A DNA stretch of 52,481 nt, from the NCBI GenBank assembly GCA_016926955.1, contig JAFGNN010000029.1, positions 1 through 52,481 on the forward strand, read 5' to 3'. Shown here in pieces: positions 7,869 through 18,807 of this stretch. The stretch comes from Spirochaetales bacterium. GTDB lineage: Bacteria > Spirochaetota > Spirochaetia > Treponematales > UBA12059. Positions within the stretch are counted from its first letter, which is position 1; each line of letters begins with the position of its first letter. Under the pieces are notes generated by a model. That model searched no databases. It saw only the letters and a list, made by a program, of their open reading frames with translations, and had not been told where the DNA came from. The translations under genes and the position numbers were made by a program.

Positions 7869-9458
7869 TCATCCTGCCCTGATCGCGCGTTCCGTGTCCA
7901 CGACGTAGAGGGCTGCCTGCCAGCCGCCCCGCTCGAGGGCCTGCCAGAATCGTCCGGCGAGAGCCGCTTCCCCGGGCCTTGCGGGGCGCGTGCCCGAAAG
8001 ACGTTCGACGATTTCGATCGACTCCGAGAGCGGCCTTCCGAGCCAGTCGGGCGAAGCGAGCGCGTCCGCGGAAAGCGGCAAAGGGAGGTAGGGAAGCGCC
8101 GCGCCGCGTTCCGGCTCCGCTCCGTCCGCTTCGGCGGGCAAGGCCGCGACGGTTTCCAGGAACTCCGCGGGCGCCGAGCCGTAGGCGTGCGGCGGCCAGG
8201 TCCGGCCGTCTGGCAGGTTGATCGAGCCTGCGCCTTCGAGAAAACCCTCCGTCGCGGCGTTCCGGGGCTCGAGTATGGGCAGGAGGCTGCGGGCGGCCCG
8301 TTCCGCGGCTTCGATCGCCGTTGTGCGGTCGGGCGCCTGGCTTATGACGTTCCCTCCCTTCTCCACGTTATTCGAGGGGAACACCGCCCGCGCCCCCGGT
8401 CCGAGGCGCAGGAACACATCCTTGACGAAGGGCTCGAGCTTCGCCTCGCGCTCTCCGTCGAGCCGGGCGACCGTGCCGGGTATGGAGATGAAAGCCCGTT
8501 CCGCGGAGACCCAGGCGCGGCGAGGCGCCAGGTCGCCCGGGGGGAGCCCCACGGCCACCCGCAAGGCCGCCAGGGTAGGCTCGGCGCCGGAAGCGTACGG
8601 ATAGGTCCAGCCGGACATGTAGCCGCCGGAGAGCCGCGCCGCGATCTCGCCGACCACCGCCCCGCGTTTTCCCAGCTTGATGTCGCCTTTGGCGGCTCCG
8701 GGGCCGAGGCCGAGGGCGCGCACGCCGAGCTTGAAGACGCGCACCACCTCGCCGACCGCCTCGGGAGGGAACGCGCTCGGCATGGTGTGCCCGAGCTCCA
8801 CGAAGAATGGCGCGAAGGCGATATGGCGGTCGGCTACGCCGCAGAGCTCGACCCGGCCGTCGGACACGATGGCGTCGATCGAAAACTCCGGGCCTTCGAT
8901 GTATTCCTCGACGATCGCGCGTCCCGCGCGTGAGGATCGCAAGGCATCCGCGATGGCCGGGCCGTATTCACCGGGGGCGGCCACGAGCCGGCACCCTCGG
9001 GCGCCCATGTTGTCGACGGGCTTGACCACGAGGGGGAAGCCGATGCGTTCCGCCGCGAGGGTCGCGTCCTCGCCGGCTCCGACGGTAACGAAACGGGGCG
9101 ACGGGACTCCCGCGGCGGCGAAGCGCTCCCGCATCCTGCCCTTGTCGCTCGCGTCGAGGGCCGTTGCGTGGGGAATGCCGGGAAGCCCGAGGCGCTCCGC
9201 TATCCAGGCGACGTTCGCAGAAAAATCGGTACCGGCGGTGAATACGCCATCCAACCCACCCGCAGCTCGAAGCCCGCGGGCGGCGGCCTCGAGCGCGTCG
9301 CGGTCCTTGAGGTCCACATGGAGGAATTCGTCCGCGATTCCCGCGCCGGCGGCGGCGGCGTCCCCGTCGGCCACCGCGACGCGCCATCCCTGCTCCCGGG
9401 CGAGACGGATTGCGGGCATTTGCATGACGCCGGCGCCAAGGATCATGATGCGCTTCAC
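7869..9458 (-). CDS. ATP-grasp domain ligase-like protein of the glycan-modification cluster
   Basis: 529 residues. The N-terminus KRIMILGAGVMQMPAIRLA is the Rossmann-like preATP-grasp fold; the ATP-grasp core follows with FPLVVKPVDNMGARGC, AIVEEYIEGPEFSID and, at the metal site, GDIKLGKRGAVVGEIAARLS. A further C-terminal extension of about 150 residues is unrecognised. ATP-grasp enzymes form C-N or C-O bonds through an acyl phosphate; here the likely substrate is an amino acid, carboxylate or sugar acid being attached to the product of the neighbouring genes (inference). The start is a GTG at 9458, which overlaps the upstream stop (GTGA), and it begins exactly at the domain. Confidence 0.85.
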   Translation of the reverse strand: MKRIMILGAGVMQMPAIRLAREQGWRVAVADGDAAAAGAGIADEFLHVDLKDRDALEAAARGLRAAGGLDGVFTAGTDFSANVAWIAERLGLPGIPHATALDASDKGRMRERFAAAGVPSPRFVTVGAGEDATLAAERIGFPLVVKPVDNMGARGCRLVAAPGEYGPAIADALRSSRAGRAIVEEYIEGPEFSIDAIVSDGRVELCGVADRHIAFAPFFVELGHTMPSAFPPEAVGEVVRVFKLGVRALGLGPGAAKGDIKLGKRGAVVGEIAARLSGGYMSGWTYPYASGAEPTLAALRVAVGLPPGDLAPRRAWVSAERAFISIPGTVARLDGEREAKLEPFVKDVFLRLGPGARAVFPSNNVEKGGNVISQAPDRTTAIEAAERAARSLLPILEPRNAATEGFLEGAGSINLPDGRTWPPHAYGSAPAEFLETVAALPAEADGAEPERGAALPYLPLPLSADALASPDWLGRPLSESIEIVERLSGTRPARPGEAALAGRFWQALERGGWQAALYVVDTERAIRAG

Positions 9459-11245
9459 GTCGCTGTTCCTTTCGGCGCCAGGCGCCGGGCGTAGATCTCG
9501 AAAGTGTCGCCGAGACGGAAGAACCGGCTCGCCGTTCCGCGCAAGGAACGGATCCAGCCGGGATCCCCCTCCCTGGCGCCGGGAAAGCGTTCGGGATGGT
9601 GCCCCGTGGATCGCACGAGCTCGACGCGGAAACCGAAGCGGGCGAGCAGGCGGGCGGCGCGCTCCGGCTCCCACACGCTCAGGTGGTCGTAGGGACTCGC
9701 GGCAAGGAAGGCGCGCCTGTCCTTGCGCGCGCTGATTCCGGACCCGGAAGGGGTGGACAGGGCCAGGACGCCGCCCGGCGAGAGCAGGCGGGCGGCCCGC
9801 TCGAGCACTGCTCCGAGCTCCGAGAAATGCTCGACGACATACCACATGGACACGCAGTCCAGACCGTCGGGCACCAGGTCGTCAATGAGCGGATCCTGGA
9901 AGTCGGCGACCATGGCCGGCAGGCGGAGCGTGTCCCTCACATGCGCGACAGCGTCCCCGGCAAGGTCGAGTCCGTACGATTCCCATTCGCGTCGCGAAGC
10001 CTCGGAAACGAAGGCGCCGTAGGCGCAACCGACGTCGAGGAGCTTCCTGCCCTTCCCCGCCGCCGCGGGCACCAGGCGATCGATGCGATCGAGCCGCTCC
10101 GCGGCCAGCGCGGTCAGGACCGGCCAGTCCTCGAGGTAGGTACGGCCGTACTGGGCGCGGTACTCCTCGAAGAAGTAGTCCTTGCCGTAACGGCCCGGTC
10201 GGTCGGCGAATCCTTCCATATAGAGAAGACCGCATCCCCGACAGCGGAAATAGCTCCGGTCCGGAAAGCGCTCGATGTCGCTCCGTGAGGGCGAGGAACA
10301 AGCCGGACAACGGCCGCTCGCCTTCGATTGGAGCGAACCCAAGGCCTCCGCGAGGCTCTCGCGCGAAGGTGGCGCGGGCCTCGCCGAGGCTTCAGCGAAG
10401 GCGGGCAGGTCTTCGAGCAGGGCGGACAGGGCTTTGGTCTCCGGCTCCCGGGTGCCGATGGAGGGGAAGCCGGCCTCTCGCGAGAGCGCGGCATGATAGG
10501 CAGAGGGGTCCAGGACCGCCACGAGGCACCCGGCCCAGGACGCCTCGAAGGCGGTGAGCCCGAACGAGGTGAACACGAGGTCCCATGAGGACAGGTGTTC
10601 CTTGAGGTTCTGGACCGGGCCGAGAACGGCGATGCCTTCGGGGATCGTTTCGCGGGAGGCGCCGGGTCGGCTGAGGGCGCCGGAGACCAAGGTGAGGCGC
10701 GACGGCTCGAAAAAACCTCTTTCCACCAGGAAGCGCGCGAGCTTCGGGCCCAAGCCGGCGGGATCCTCCCCGCCGAACGCGAGGAGGGCCTTCCTCGCGG
10801 ACTTCGCGGCCTGCCGGCGGTGGACGGGCAGGTCGAGGTATCCGCGCGAGGACAGGTTCGGTCCCGGTTCTGTACGGCGCGCGGGCGGCAGGGGAAGGGC
10901 GTCGACGAGATAGGGCGCCGCCCGGCGCGCTGCGCCGCCTTCGTCGAGGGCGACGACCGGACCGCGATGGAGCCAGGTTTCGAGCTCCTCGGCCGAGGTG
11001 TCGCGCCGATCGAGCAATACGAGGTCGAAGCGCTCGTCCGCTCCGAGCTTGTCGAGCACGATGTCGTCGGCGGCTCCCGGAAAGGCCAGGGTGATCTCGG
11101 CGGCGCTCCAGGAAGCGCCCTCGCTCCCGCGCGAAACGTAGACACGGGCGCCGGGACCCAGTTCCCGCGCGAGCGAGAGGCAGCGGACCAAGTGGCCCGA
11201 GCCGTTGCCCCGCCTGACCGAAGGGACGAGCAGCACGCGCTTCAA
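9455..11245 (-). CDS. fusion of SpsG/PseG-like glycosyl hydrolase-transferase and zinc-ribbon SAM methyltransferase
   Basis: 596 residues. Residues 1-310 resemble SpsG/PseG (GT-B fold UDP-sugar hydrolase or transferase): the N-terminal GSGHLVRCLSLARELG signature (15-30) and SSWDLVFTSFGLTAFEASWAG. Then come two zinc-ribbon cysteine pairs, CPAC (313-316) and CRGC (335-338), and a class I methyltransferase with motif I LLDVGCAYGAF (402-412), followed by WYVVEHFSEL. Zinc-ribbon methyltransferases of this shape act in sugar modification. I infer that the protein takes a nucleotide-activated sugar and methylates it or a related product. The start is taken as TTG at 11245, four bases after the spsF-like stop; GTG at 11236 is an alternative. 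Confidence 0.82.
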   Translation of the reverse strand: MKRVLLVPSVRRGNGSGHLVRCLSLARELGPGARVYVSRGSEGASWSAAEITLAFPGAADDIVLDKLGADERFDLVLLDRRDTSAEELETWLHRGPVVALDEGGAARRAAPYLVDALPLPPARRTEPGPNLSSRGYLDLPVHRRQAAKSARKALLAFGGEDPAGLGPKLARFLVERGFFEPSRLTLVSGALSRPGASRETIPEGIAVLGPVQNLKEHLSSWDLVFTSFGLTAFEASWAGCLVAVLDPSAYHAALSREAGFPSIGTREPETKALSALLEDLPAFAEASARPAPPSRESLAEALGSLQSKASGRCPACSSPSRSDIERFPDRSYFRCRGCGLLYMEGFADRPGRYGKDYFFEEYRAQYGRTYLEDWPVLTALAAERLDRIDRLVPAAAGKGRKLLDVGCAYGAFVSEASRREWESYGLDLAGDAVAHVRDTLRLPAMVADFQDPLIDDLVPDGLDCVSMWYVVEHFSELGAVLERAARLLSPGGVLALSTPSGSGISARKDRRAFLAASPYDHLSVWEPERAARLLARFGFRVELVRSTGHHPERFPGAREGDPGWIRSLRGTASRFFRLGDTFEIYARRLAPKGTAT

Positions 11246-11249
11246 ATCG

Positions 11250-11954
11250 TCACTCCGCGGTCCAAGGCTGGACGAGCGACCAGTCGCCTGATTCAAGCGC
11301 CTTGAGGGCCGCGACCAGAACGCGGGTCGAAGGGTCGAATCCTGCTTCATGCGCGAGGTCGAGGGCGCGTTCGTAGTCGCCCGCGGTGTCCACGGTGACG
11401 CGTCCAGCCGGATAACGGCACTCCTGCGGCGCTGCTTCACGCCTCACGCGGAAGCGCTCCGGCCTCCGGTAGAGGAAGGGACAGACGTGCTCGCGCTCGT
11501 AAGGATCGACGGCTTCGGCGTCTGCCGCGAGCAGGGCGGCCGCCCGCGCGGCCTCGACGCCAAGGCCGAGCGGCATTCCCTCCAAGGCGGCGTAGTCGAG
11601 GTCGGATTCGACGGCGAGGTCGGACGCCAGCGAGGCGAGCTCAGGCGAGACGAAGGGGTTGTCGGCCGTCGCGCGTATCACGCGCTCGAGCGAGAATTTC
11701 CGTATGGCCAGCGCGAAGCGCGCGAGCACGTCTTCCTTCGGCCCCGGCACGAGCTCGAAGCCCGCGCGGGCGGCGAGCGGCTCGAAGACCCGGGCGGAGG
11801 CTTCGTCGCAAGCGAGGATGCGCACGCTCGCGGCCACCCGGGAGAGCCGTCGCATGCAGGCTTCCACCATGGGCACGCCGCCGAAGGGAAGCAGCGCCTT
11901 GCGCGGCAGGCGGCTCGAGTCGAGACGGGCCTGGAGTATGACGCCGAGCCTCAT
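11250..11954 (-). CDS. SpsF-like cytidylyltransferase family protein
   Basis: 234 residues, the usual length for the SpsF/NeuA-like family. MRLGVILQARLDSSRLPRKAL at the N-terminus is the nucleotide-binding signature (QARxxSxRLP.K), followed by GGVPMVEACMRRL and, at the metal site, RVIRATADNPFVSPEL. Such enzymes activate acidic or deoxy sugars as CMP-sugars for surface or flagellar glycans. The ATG overlaps the stop of the glycosyltransferase gene by four bases. Together with the SpsG-like fusion downstream it supports a pathway to an unusual sugar. Confidence 0.87.
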   Translation of the reverse strand: MRLGVILQARLDSSRLPRKALLPFGGVPMVEACMRRLSRVAASVRILACDEASARVFEPLAARAGFELVPGPKEDVLARFALAIRKFSLERVIRATADNPFVSPELASLASDLAVESDLDYAALEGMPLGLGVEAARAAALLAADAEAVDPYEREHVCPFLYRRPERFRVRREAAPQECRYPAGRVTVDTAGDYERALDLAHEAGFDPSTRVLVAALKALESGDWSLVQPWTAE

Positions 11955-12910
11955 GGGATCGGCTCCCAAAGATCGACGAGGGCCCGGGCGTCGACGCGGA
12001 ACCGGAAGGCGTTGTCCGCGACCCAGGCGCGCGCGGCCTTGAATTCCCGGTACGCCTCGCCGATGCCCACACCCGCGCCCGCGGCGTAGGGCAGGAAGCG
12101 CGACCATGGCAGATGGGCCGCGTCGGAGCGGCGCACCGGGGCCAGGCTGCGCAGATGGAAACGCCGGTAATCGGGACCGGGGCTCGTGTCGTACGCTGGC
12201 GGCGCTTCTACGTAATCCACGCGCAGCGCCTGGGCCGATCCGAGGAGCTCGCCGCGGAGCCAGGCGCGAAAGCCGAATTCGACGAGCTGCCACCAAGGCC
12301 GGGAGTATTCCCGGTCGAATCCGCCGAGCGCCTCGAAACGGGCTTTCGAGTAGACGCCCGCGTAGTCGAGCGGAAACAATGCTTTCTCCCCGTCCTCGCG
12401 GGGCTCGAGGCTCAAAACCCGGAGGGCGCTTCCTTCGAGGGCGGGCGCTCCGATGGCCGGAAGCGTCTCGCCGTCCCGGGCTCGGTACCAGGGCGTCGCG
12501 CAGAGCCAGGCGCGCTCCTCGATCCGGTCGACGAAGCGCGACGAAAGTCCGCCCGCCGCCAGCTTCTGGTCGTTCCAGAGCAACAGGACCCAGGGCATGC
12601 GCGCCTCGCGGAACCCGATGTTGGCACGCTCCCCGGGCGTCAGGCCCGCGGGAACCACCGCGAAGCGCGTCGAGGGGAAGCGCGAGACGAGCGCCTCCAG
12701 CTCGTGCCGTCCCTCGCCACCTTCTTCCACCGACACCACCTCCGCGAAGCCGGCGCGTTCCAGGTCCTGAAGCTGGCGGGCGCGGTATATCCGCCCTCCG
12801 CGGTTAAGCACGACCACGGAGATCCTCGAGGCGGGAGCGGGGCGGCCGCCGCTGCCGATGACGGTGTAGGCGGCCAGGGACGGATCAGGCGTTCCAGGTG
12901 TGGTATTCAT
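11951..12910 (-). CDS. glycosyltransferase family 2-like protein
   Basis: 319 residues. SRISVVVLNRGGRIYRARQL near the N-terminus and MPWVLLLWNDQKLAAG in the middle (a DxD-like region reading NDQ) suggest a GT-A-fold family 2 glycosyltransferase. WWQLVEFGFRAWLRG is typical of the acceptor half. The DxD motif is not canonical, so catalysis is uncertain. The ATG at 12910 lies inside the end of the spiro-SPASM gene (26-base overlap), and the 3' end overlaps the spsF-like gene by four bases. It probably adds or modifies a sugar in the same pathway. Confidence 0.7.
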   Translation of the reverse strand: MNTTPGTPDPSLAAYTVIGSGGRPAPASRISVVVLNRGGRIYRARQLQDLERAGFAEVVSVEEGGEGRHELEALVSRFPSTRFAVVPAGLTPGERANIGFREARMPWVLLLWNDQKLAAGGLSSRFVDRIEERAWLCATPWYRARDGETLPAIGAPALEGSALRVLSLEPREDGEKALFPLDYAGVYSKARFEALGGFDREYSRPWWQLVEFGFRAWLRGELLGSAQALRVDYVEAPPAYDTSPGPDYRRFHLRSLAPVRRSDAAHLPWSRFLPYAAGAGVGIGEAYREFKAARAWVADNAFRFRVDARALVDLWEPIP

Positions 12911-14414
12911 CGCAACGCTCGCAGATGGCGGGAAGCTTCCGCTCGACGTGGGCGCGCCAGGCGGCTTCGCCCTTGGCCCAGATAGCTTCGAGGGCATCCT
13001 CGAACACGTTTCCGAGCGGCGCCGATTCCGGGCAGGCGCCGGGTGCCAGGACCTCGCGACACATCAGGACAGAGCCGTCGAGGACGACGACCAGGTCGCG
13101 TGCCAGATGCCTGCAGGGAAGGCGCCGCAGGGGCGCGAGATCGGAGACGGTCCGGTCCGGCAGGCGGCCCGCGAAGGCGTCGTACTTCTGGATGATCACG
13201 TCGAGTCCCTTCTCCTTCCAGCCGCGCCAGAAGGACTCGAGGTGGAGCTCATTCTCGCGCATCCGCACGGCCTGCGCGTGCACGCGGCCGGGGAAGATGG
13301 AGCCGAGCCGTTCCGCGAAGGCGACAGCCTCGGCAAATCCGGGGCCGCGCAGGGACGCGTACGCGTCCGCTTCCGTCTCGTCGAGCGATACTATCCAGTC
13401 GATCCGGCCGGAATCCGCGTGTCGTTCCGCGATGCCCTCGACCACGCCCGGTCGCCAGCCTGCGCCCGAGGTCTCCACGATGAGCGAGAGCCGCGGCCGC
13501 GACAGGACCGATTCCGCAAGGGCGCCGAAATCGGGGTGCAGGGCGGGTTCGCCCCAGAGCGAGAGATCCACCACGGCGTCTCCCGAGAATTCGGCGACCT
13601 TTTCCATGAACGCGTCGAACCGTGAGGCTTCCATGAAGTCCCTCCGGGCCGTGACGTCGCCGCCGAAGCCCGGGTACGGGCAGTACGCGCAAGCGTGCGG
13701 ACAGGCGCCGGAAACCTGCACGTGGATGAAGGCCGGCCGGTTGCGGAGCACTTCCTCATGCGCCGGGAGCAGGTCCTGCACCGACTCGGCCGACACGATC
13801 CCGACGGCGGCGAGTCGGGCCGAAGCCTCGAAGTCTCGACGCGTGTCGCAGACCGCCCTGAAGCGCCAGGGCCTGAGATCGACGCGGGAGATCTCGGTCT
13901 CGACGTCGAAGGAATTGATGTCCTTCTGTACGGTCAGGAAGAGCGCGTCGCGCGAGAAGGGCAACTTCTCGCGGGAAGCGATGGCGGAGAGGGCCATGAG
14001 GATGCGCGGCTTCACGAATTCCGCCGTGAAGCCCTCCGGCCAGCCGTCGGCGAAGAGATACTCGGCCTTCCAGCGCTCGAAGGAGGCGGCCATGGCCGAC
14101 GCGAAGGCTCCGTCCAGGAAGGGCTGGTCGCCGAACGCGTGCACGAGGAGGCCTGGGGCGCCGGTAGCCATCGGATCGCCCGCGATGGCGCCGAGAGCCT
14201 CGATGAAGGCCGGGACGTCCCAGGAGGCTCGGCGCACGAGCTCGTAGTCGCCCGGCGGCGGTTCGAGCCCGGACGCGAGCACGACGACCCGCTCGAGGCC
14301 GGGCAGGGAACGAAGCGCCGCGAGCGAGCGCTCGAACGCTGAAGGGCCTCCGGCGAAAGGCTCGAAGGCGAGGCCCGTGGCGGGCACGAGGTCGAGAACC
14401 GCGACTGTCTTCAT
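12885..14414 (-). CDS. spiro-SPASM radical SAM protein with nucleotidyltransferase-like N-terminal domain
   Basis: 509 residues. The radical SAM cluster motif CPHACAYC (238-245) has CxxxCxxC spacing; the C-terminus (about 420-509) carries a SPASM region with cysteines in CRHL, LMCREVLAPGAC and CERC for an extra Fe-S cluster. This matches the spiro-SPASM family known from spirochetes. The first 200 residues are not radical SAM: AFERSLAALRSLPGLERVVV, FGDQPFLD and the late DINSFDVETEIS block look like a sugar nucleotidyltransferase (SpsF/IspD-like GT-A) fold. I infer a two-function enzyme modifying a sugar or peptide at the head of the glycan pathway. The start is ATG at 14414 with TAGGAG five bases upstream. 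Substrate is unknown. Confidence 0.87.
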   Translation of the reverse strand: MKTVAVLDLVPATGLAFEPFAGGPSAFERSLAALRSLPGLERVVVLASGLEPPPGDYELVRRASWDVPAFIEALGAIAGDPMATGAPGLLVHAFGDQPFLDGAFASAMAASFERWKAEYLFADGWPEGFTAEFVKPRILMALSAIASREKLPFSRDALFLTVQKDINSFDVETEISRVDLRPWRFRAVCDTRRDFEASARLAAVGIVSAESVQDLLPAHEEVLRNRPAFIHVQVSGACPHACAYCPYPGFGGDVTARRDFMEASRFDAFMEKVAEFSGDAVVDLSLWGEPALHPDFGALAESVLSRPRLSLIVETSGAGWRPGVVEGIAERHADSGRIDWIVSLDETEADAYASLRGPGFAEAVAFAERLGSIFPGRVHAQAVRMRENELHLESFWRGWKEKGLDVIIQKYDAFAGRLPDRTVSDLAPLRRLPCRHLARDLVVVLDGSVLMCREVLAPGACPESAPLGNVFEDALEAIWAKGEAAWRAHVERKLPAICERCDEYHTWNA

Positions 14415-14631
14415 GTCGCTCCTAGTATCGGCCGGGAACGGAGGGACCCTTGAGGCGCATGCGCACCAAGGCCCCGGCACGCGCGGGTCCGAGCTCTGTC
14501 CCTCGGGCGAGCGCGGCCCGCATTGTATCGGAATACGGGCACGGCGAGTGGGGAAAAGGCAACTCGGTCGCCTCCGGTCCTCCGGGGCGACGGCTTTTTC
14601 CGTCGGCACCGGGTGAGCTCGCGTTTCCCTC

Positions 14632-14660
14632 TTGACCACCCTTCATACTGTCGCTAGTAT
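14632..14660 (+). promoter_or_regulatory. nrdJ promoter
   Basis: TTGACC (14632-14637), a 17-base spacer and TAGTAT (14655-14660). The expected start near 14667 leaves a leader of about 80 bases that contains the inverted repeat at 14675-14694. Confidence 0.65.
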
Positions 14661-14674
14661 CGTGATTGATAACA

Positions 14675-14694
14675 TACCACCACCCATAGTGGTA
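14675..14694. promoter_or_regulatory. inverted repeat in the nrdJ leader (operator or hairpin)
   Basis: TACCAC (14675-14680) and GTGGTA (14689-14694) flank eight bases, about ten bases after the predicted transcription start. It is in a position suited to a repressor site. It does not match the NrdR box I know. Confidence 0.4.
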
Positions 14695-14747
14695 CCCCAC
14701 CAAGACAACCAGCGCGGCGTGCGACGCCGCTTGAAGCGGAGGACGGC

Positions 14748-18296
<3,549 letters not shown>

Positions 18297-18357
18297 CTTC
18301 CAGGCAAGTTTCGCGCTTGAGGTTCCGGACGATCTCGGAAGCTCTTCCCGGTGGATC

Positions 18358-18420
18358 GCTGAAGGCCTTTCGGCCTTCAGCGCCGTCGGAGCGTAGCGAC
18401 GACGCTTCGTCGCCGTCCGA
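18358..18420. repeat. pair of short perfect hairpins between the two nrdJ-tail hairpins
   Basis: GCTGAAGGCC/GGCCTTCAGC (10 bp, loop TTTC, 18358-18381) is followed by GCGACGA/TCGTCGC (7 bp, loop CGCT, 18396-18413) inside TCGGA/TCCGA arms (18386-18390, 18416-18420). They resemble the hairpins at 21273-21319 and 47731-47821. Confidence 0.65.
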
Positions 18421-18433
18421 GCCGAAGGCGAGG

Positions 18434-18487
18434 CGTGAAACGTGCGGTTCCACAACAGGTTGCAGTTGACGTATAGGCACGTTTCGC
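18434..18487 (+). pseudogene. second, synonymously diverged copy of the nrdJ 3' end in a hairpin (copy 2)
   Basis: Bases 18437-18469 encode [10 protein letters not shown] and a stop, identical in protein to the end of NrdJ, but seven of the ten sense codons differ, all at third positions. Arms 18435-18445 and 18477-18487 form an 11-bp stem (one G-U) with a 31-base loop, the same loop length as copy 1, and one stem pair shows a compensatory T-A to G-C change. The copy is in a frame shifted by two relative to nrdJ and has no gene body attached. It is probably the displaced original end of nrdJ or the remnant of a second one. Confidence 0.7.
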
Positions 18488-18758
18488 ATTTCAGGATTCT
18501 GGAAGTCGCCGGGGCCTTCGGGGCCTCGGCCGTTTCCGGCACCCTCATGCGACTACCCGCGGCGACTTTTTTTCCGATTCCGCGAGGATGCTCCACGCCC
18601 TGCCGTGGTGACGGCTTCCGCATAAATATCGAACGCCGACGCGCCTGCTGGCCCGGACGGCCGCGTCGCTTGCAGGTCCCGCGCAAGAATATCCGCCCCG
18701 GACGAGTTTCCGGGCGCTCATCCTGGCCAGCGCAAAACCTTGCTGGCAAAGATATTAC

Positions 18759-18787
18759 TTGTAGCTTCCCGCACGCGCTGGTATGCT
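18759..18787 (+). promoter_or_regulatory. putative promoter of the arginine deiminase gene
   Basis: TTGTAG (18759-18764), a 17-base spacer and TATGCT (18782-18787); the expected start (about 18794) is just before the AAGGGGGAG ribosome site. Confidence 0.5.
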
Positions 18788-18807
18788 TGCCTGTCGAAGG
18801 GGGAGCC

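Larger units (their letters stand above)
14415..14747. other. divergent intergenic region between spiro-SPASM and nrdJ
   Basis: 333 bases without a convincing gene. The nrdJ-proximal part holds a promoter (14632-14660) and an inverted repeat (14675-14694). The part near 14448-14471 is an imperfect 24-bp palindrome (CCTTG-AG-GCGC-AT-GCGC-AC-CAAGG) upstream of the spiro-SPASM operon. I find no clear promoter for that operon and no cobalamin riboswitch consensus. Confidence 0.6.
18297..18807. other. 511-base gap between nrdJ and the arginine deiminase gene
   Basis: It holds the right half of hairpin copy 1, two short perfect hairpins (18358-18381 and 18396-18413), hairpin copy 2 with a second nrdJ-like tail (18434-18487), a T7 run (18567-18573) without a clear stem, and the promoter of the next gene (18759-18787). 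Between about 18490 and 18750 I see nothing coding or structured enough to name. Confidence 0.6.

Noticed and set aside
11955-12296. Longer N-terminus for the SpsF-like protein
   Set aside because: It overlaps the glycosyltransferase gene in another frame; the family signature starts at the ATG at 11954.
14415-14747. Cobalamin riboswitch upstream of the B12-dependent nrdJ
   Set aside because: I find no B12 box or matching paired elements, and the leader of about 80 bases after the predicted promoter is too short.
18567-18573. T7 run as nrdJ terminator
   Set aside because: No convincing stem lies directly before it.
18442-18807. N-terminal extension of the arginine deiminase into the gap
   Set aside because: The extension has no family similarity, runs through the nrdJ-tail repeat, and a good ribosome site supports the ATG at 18808.
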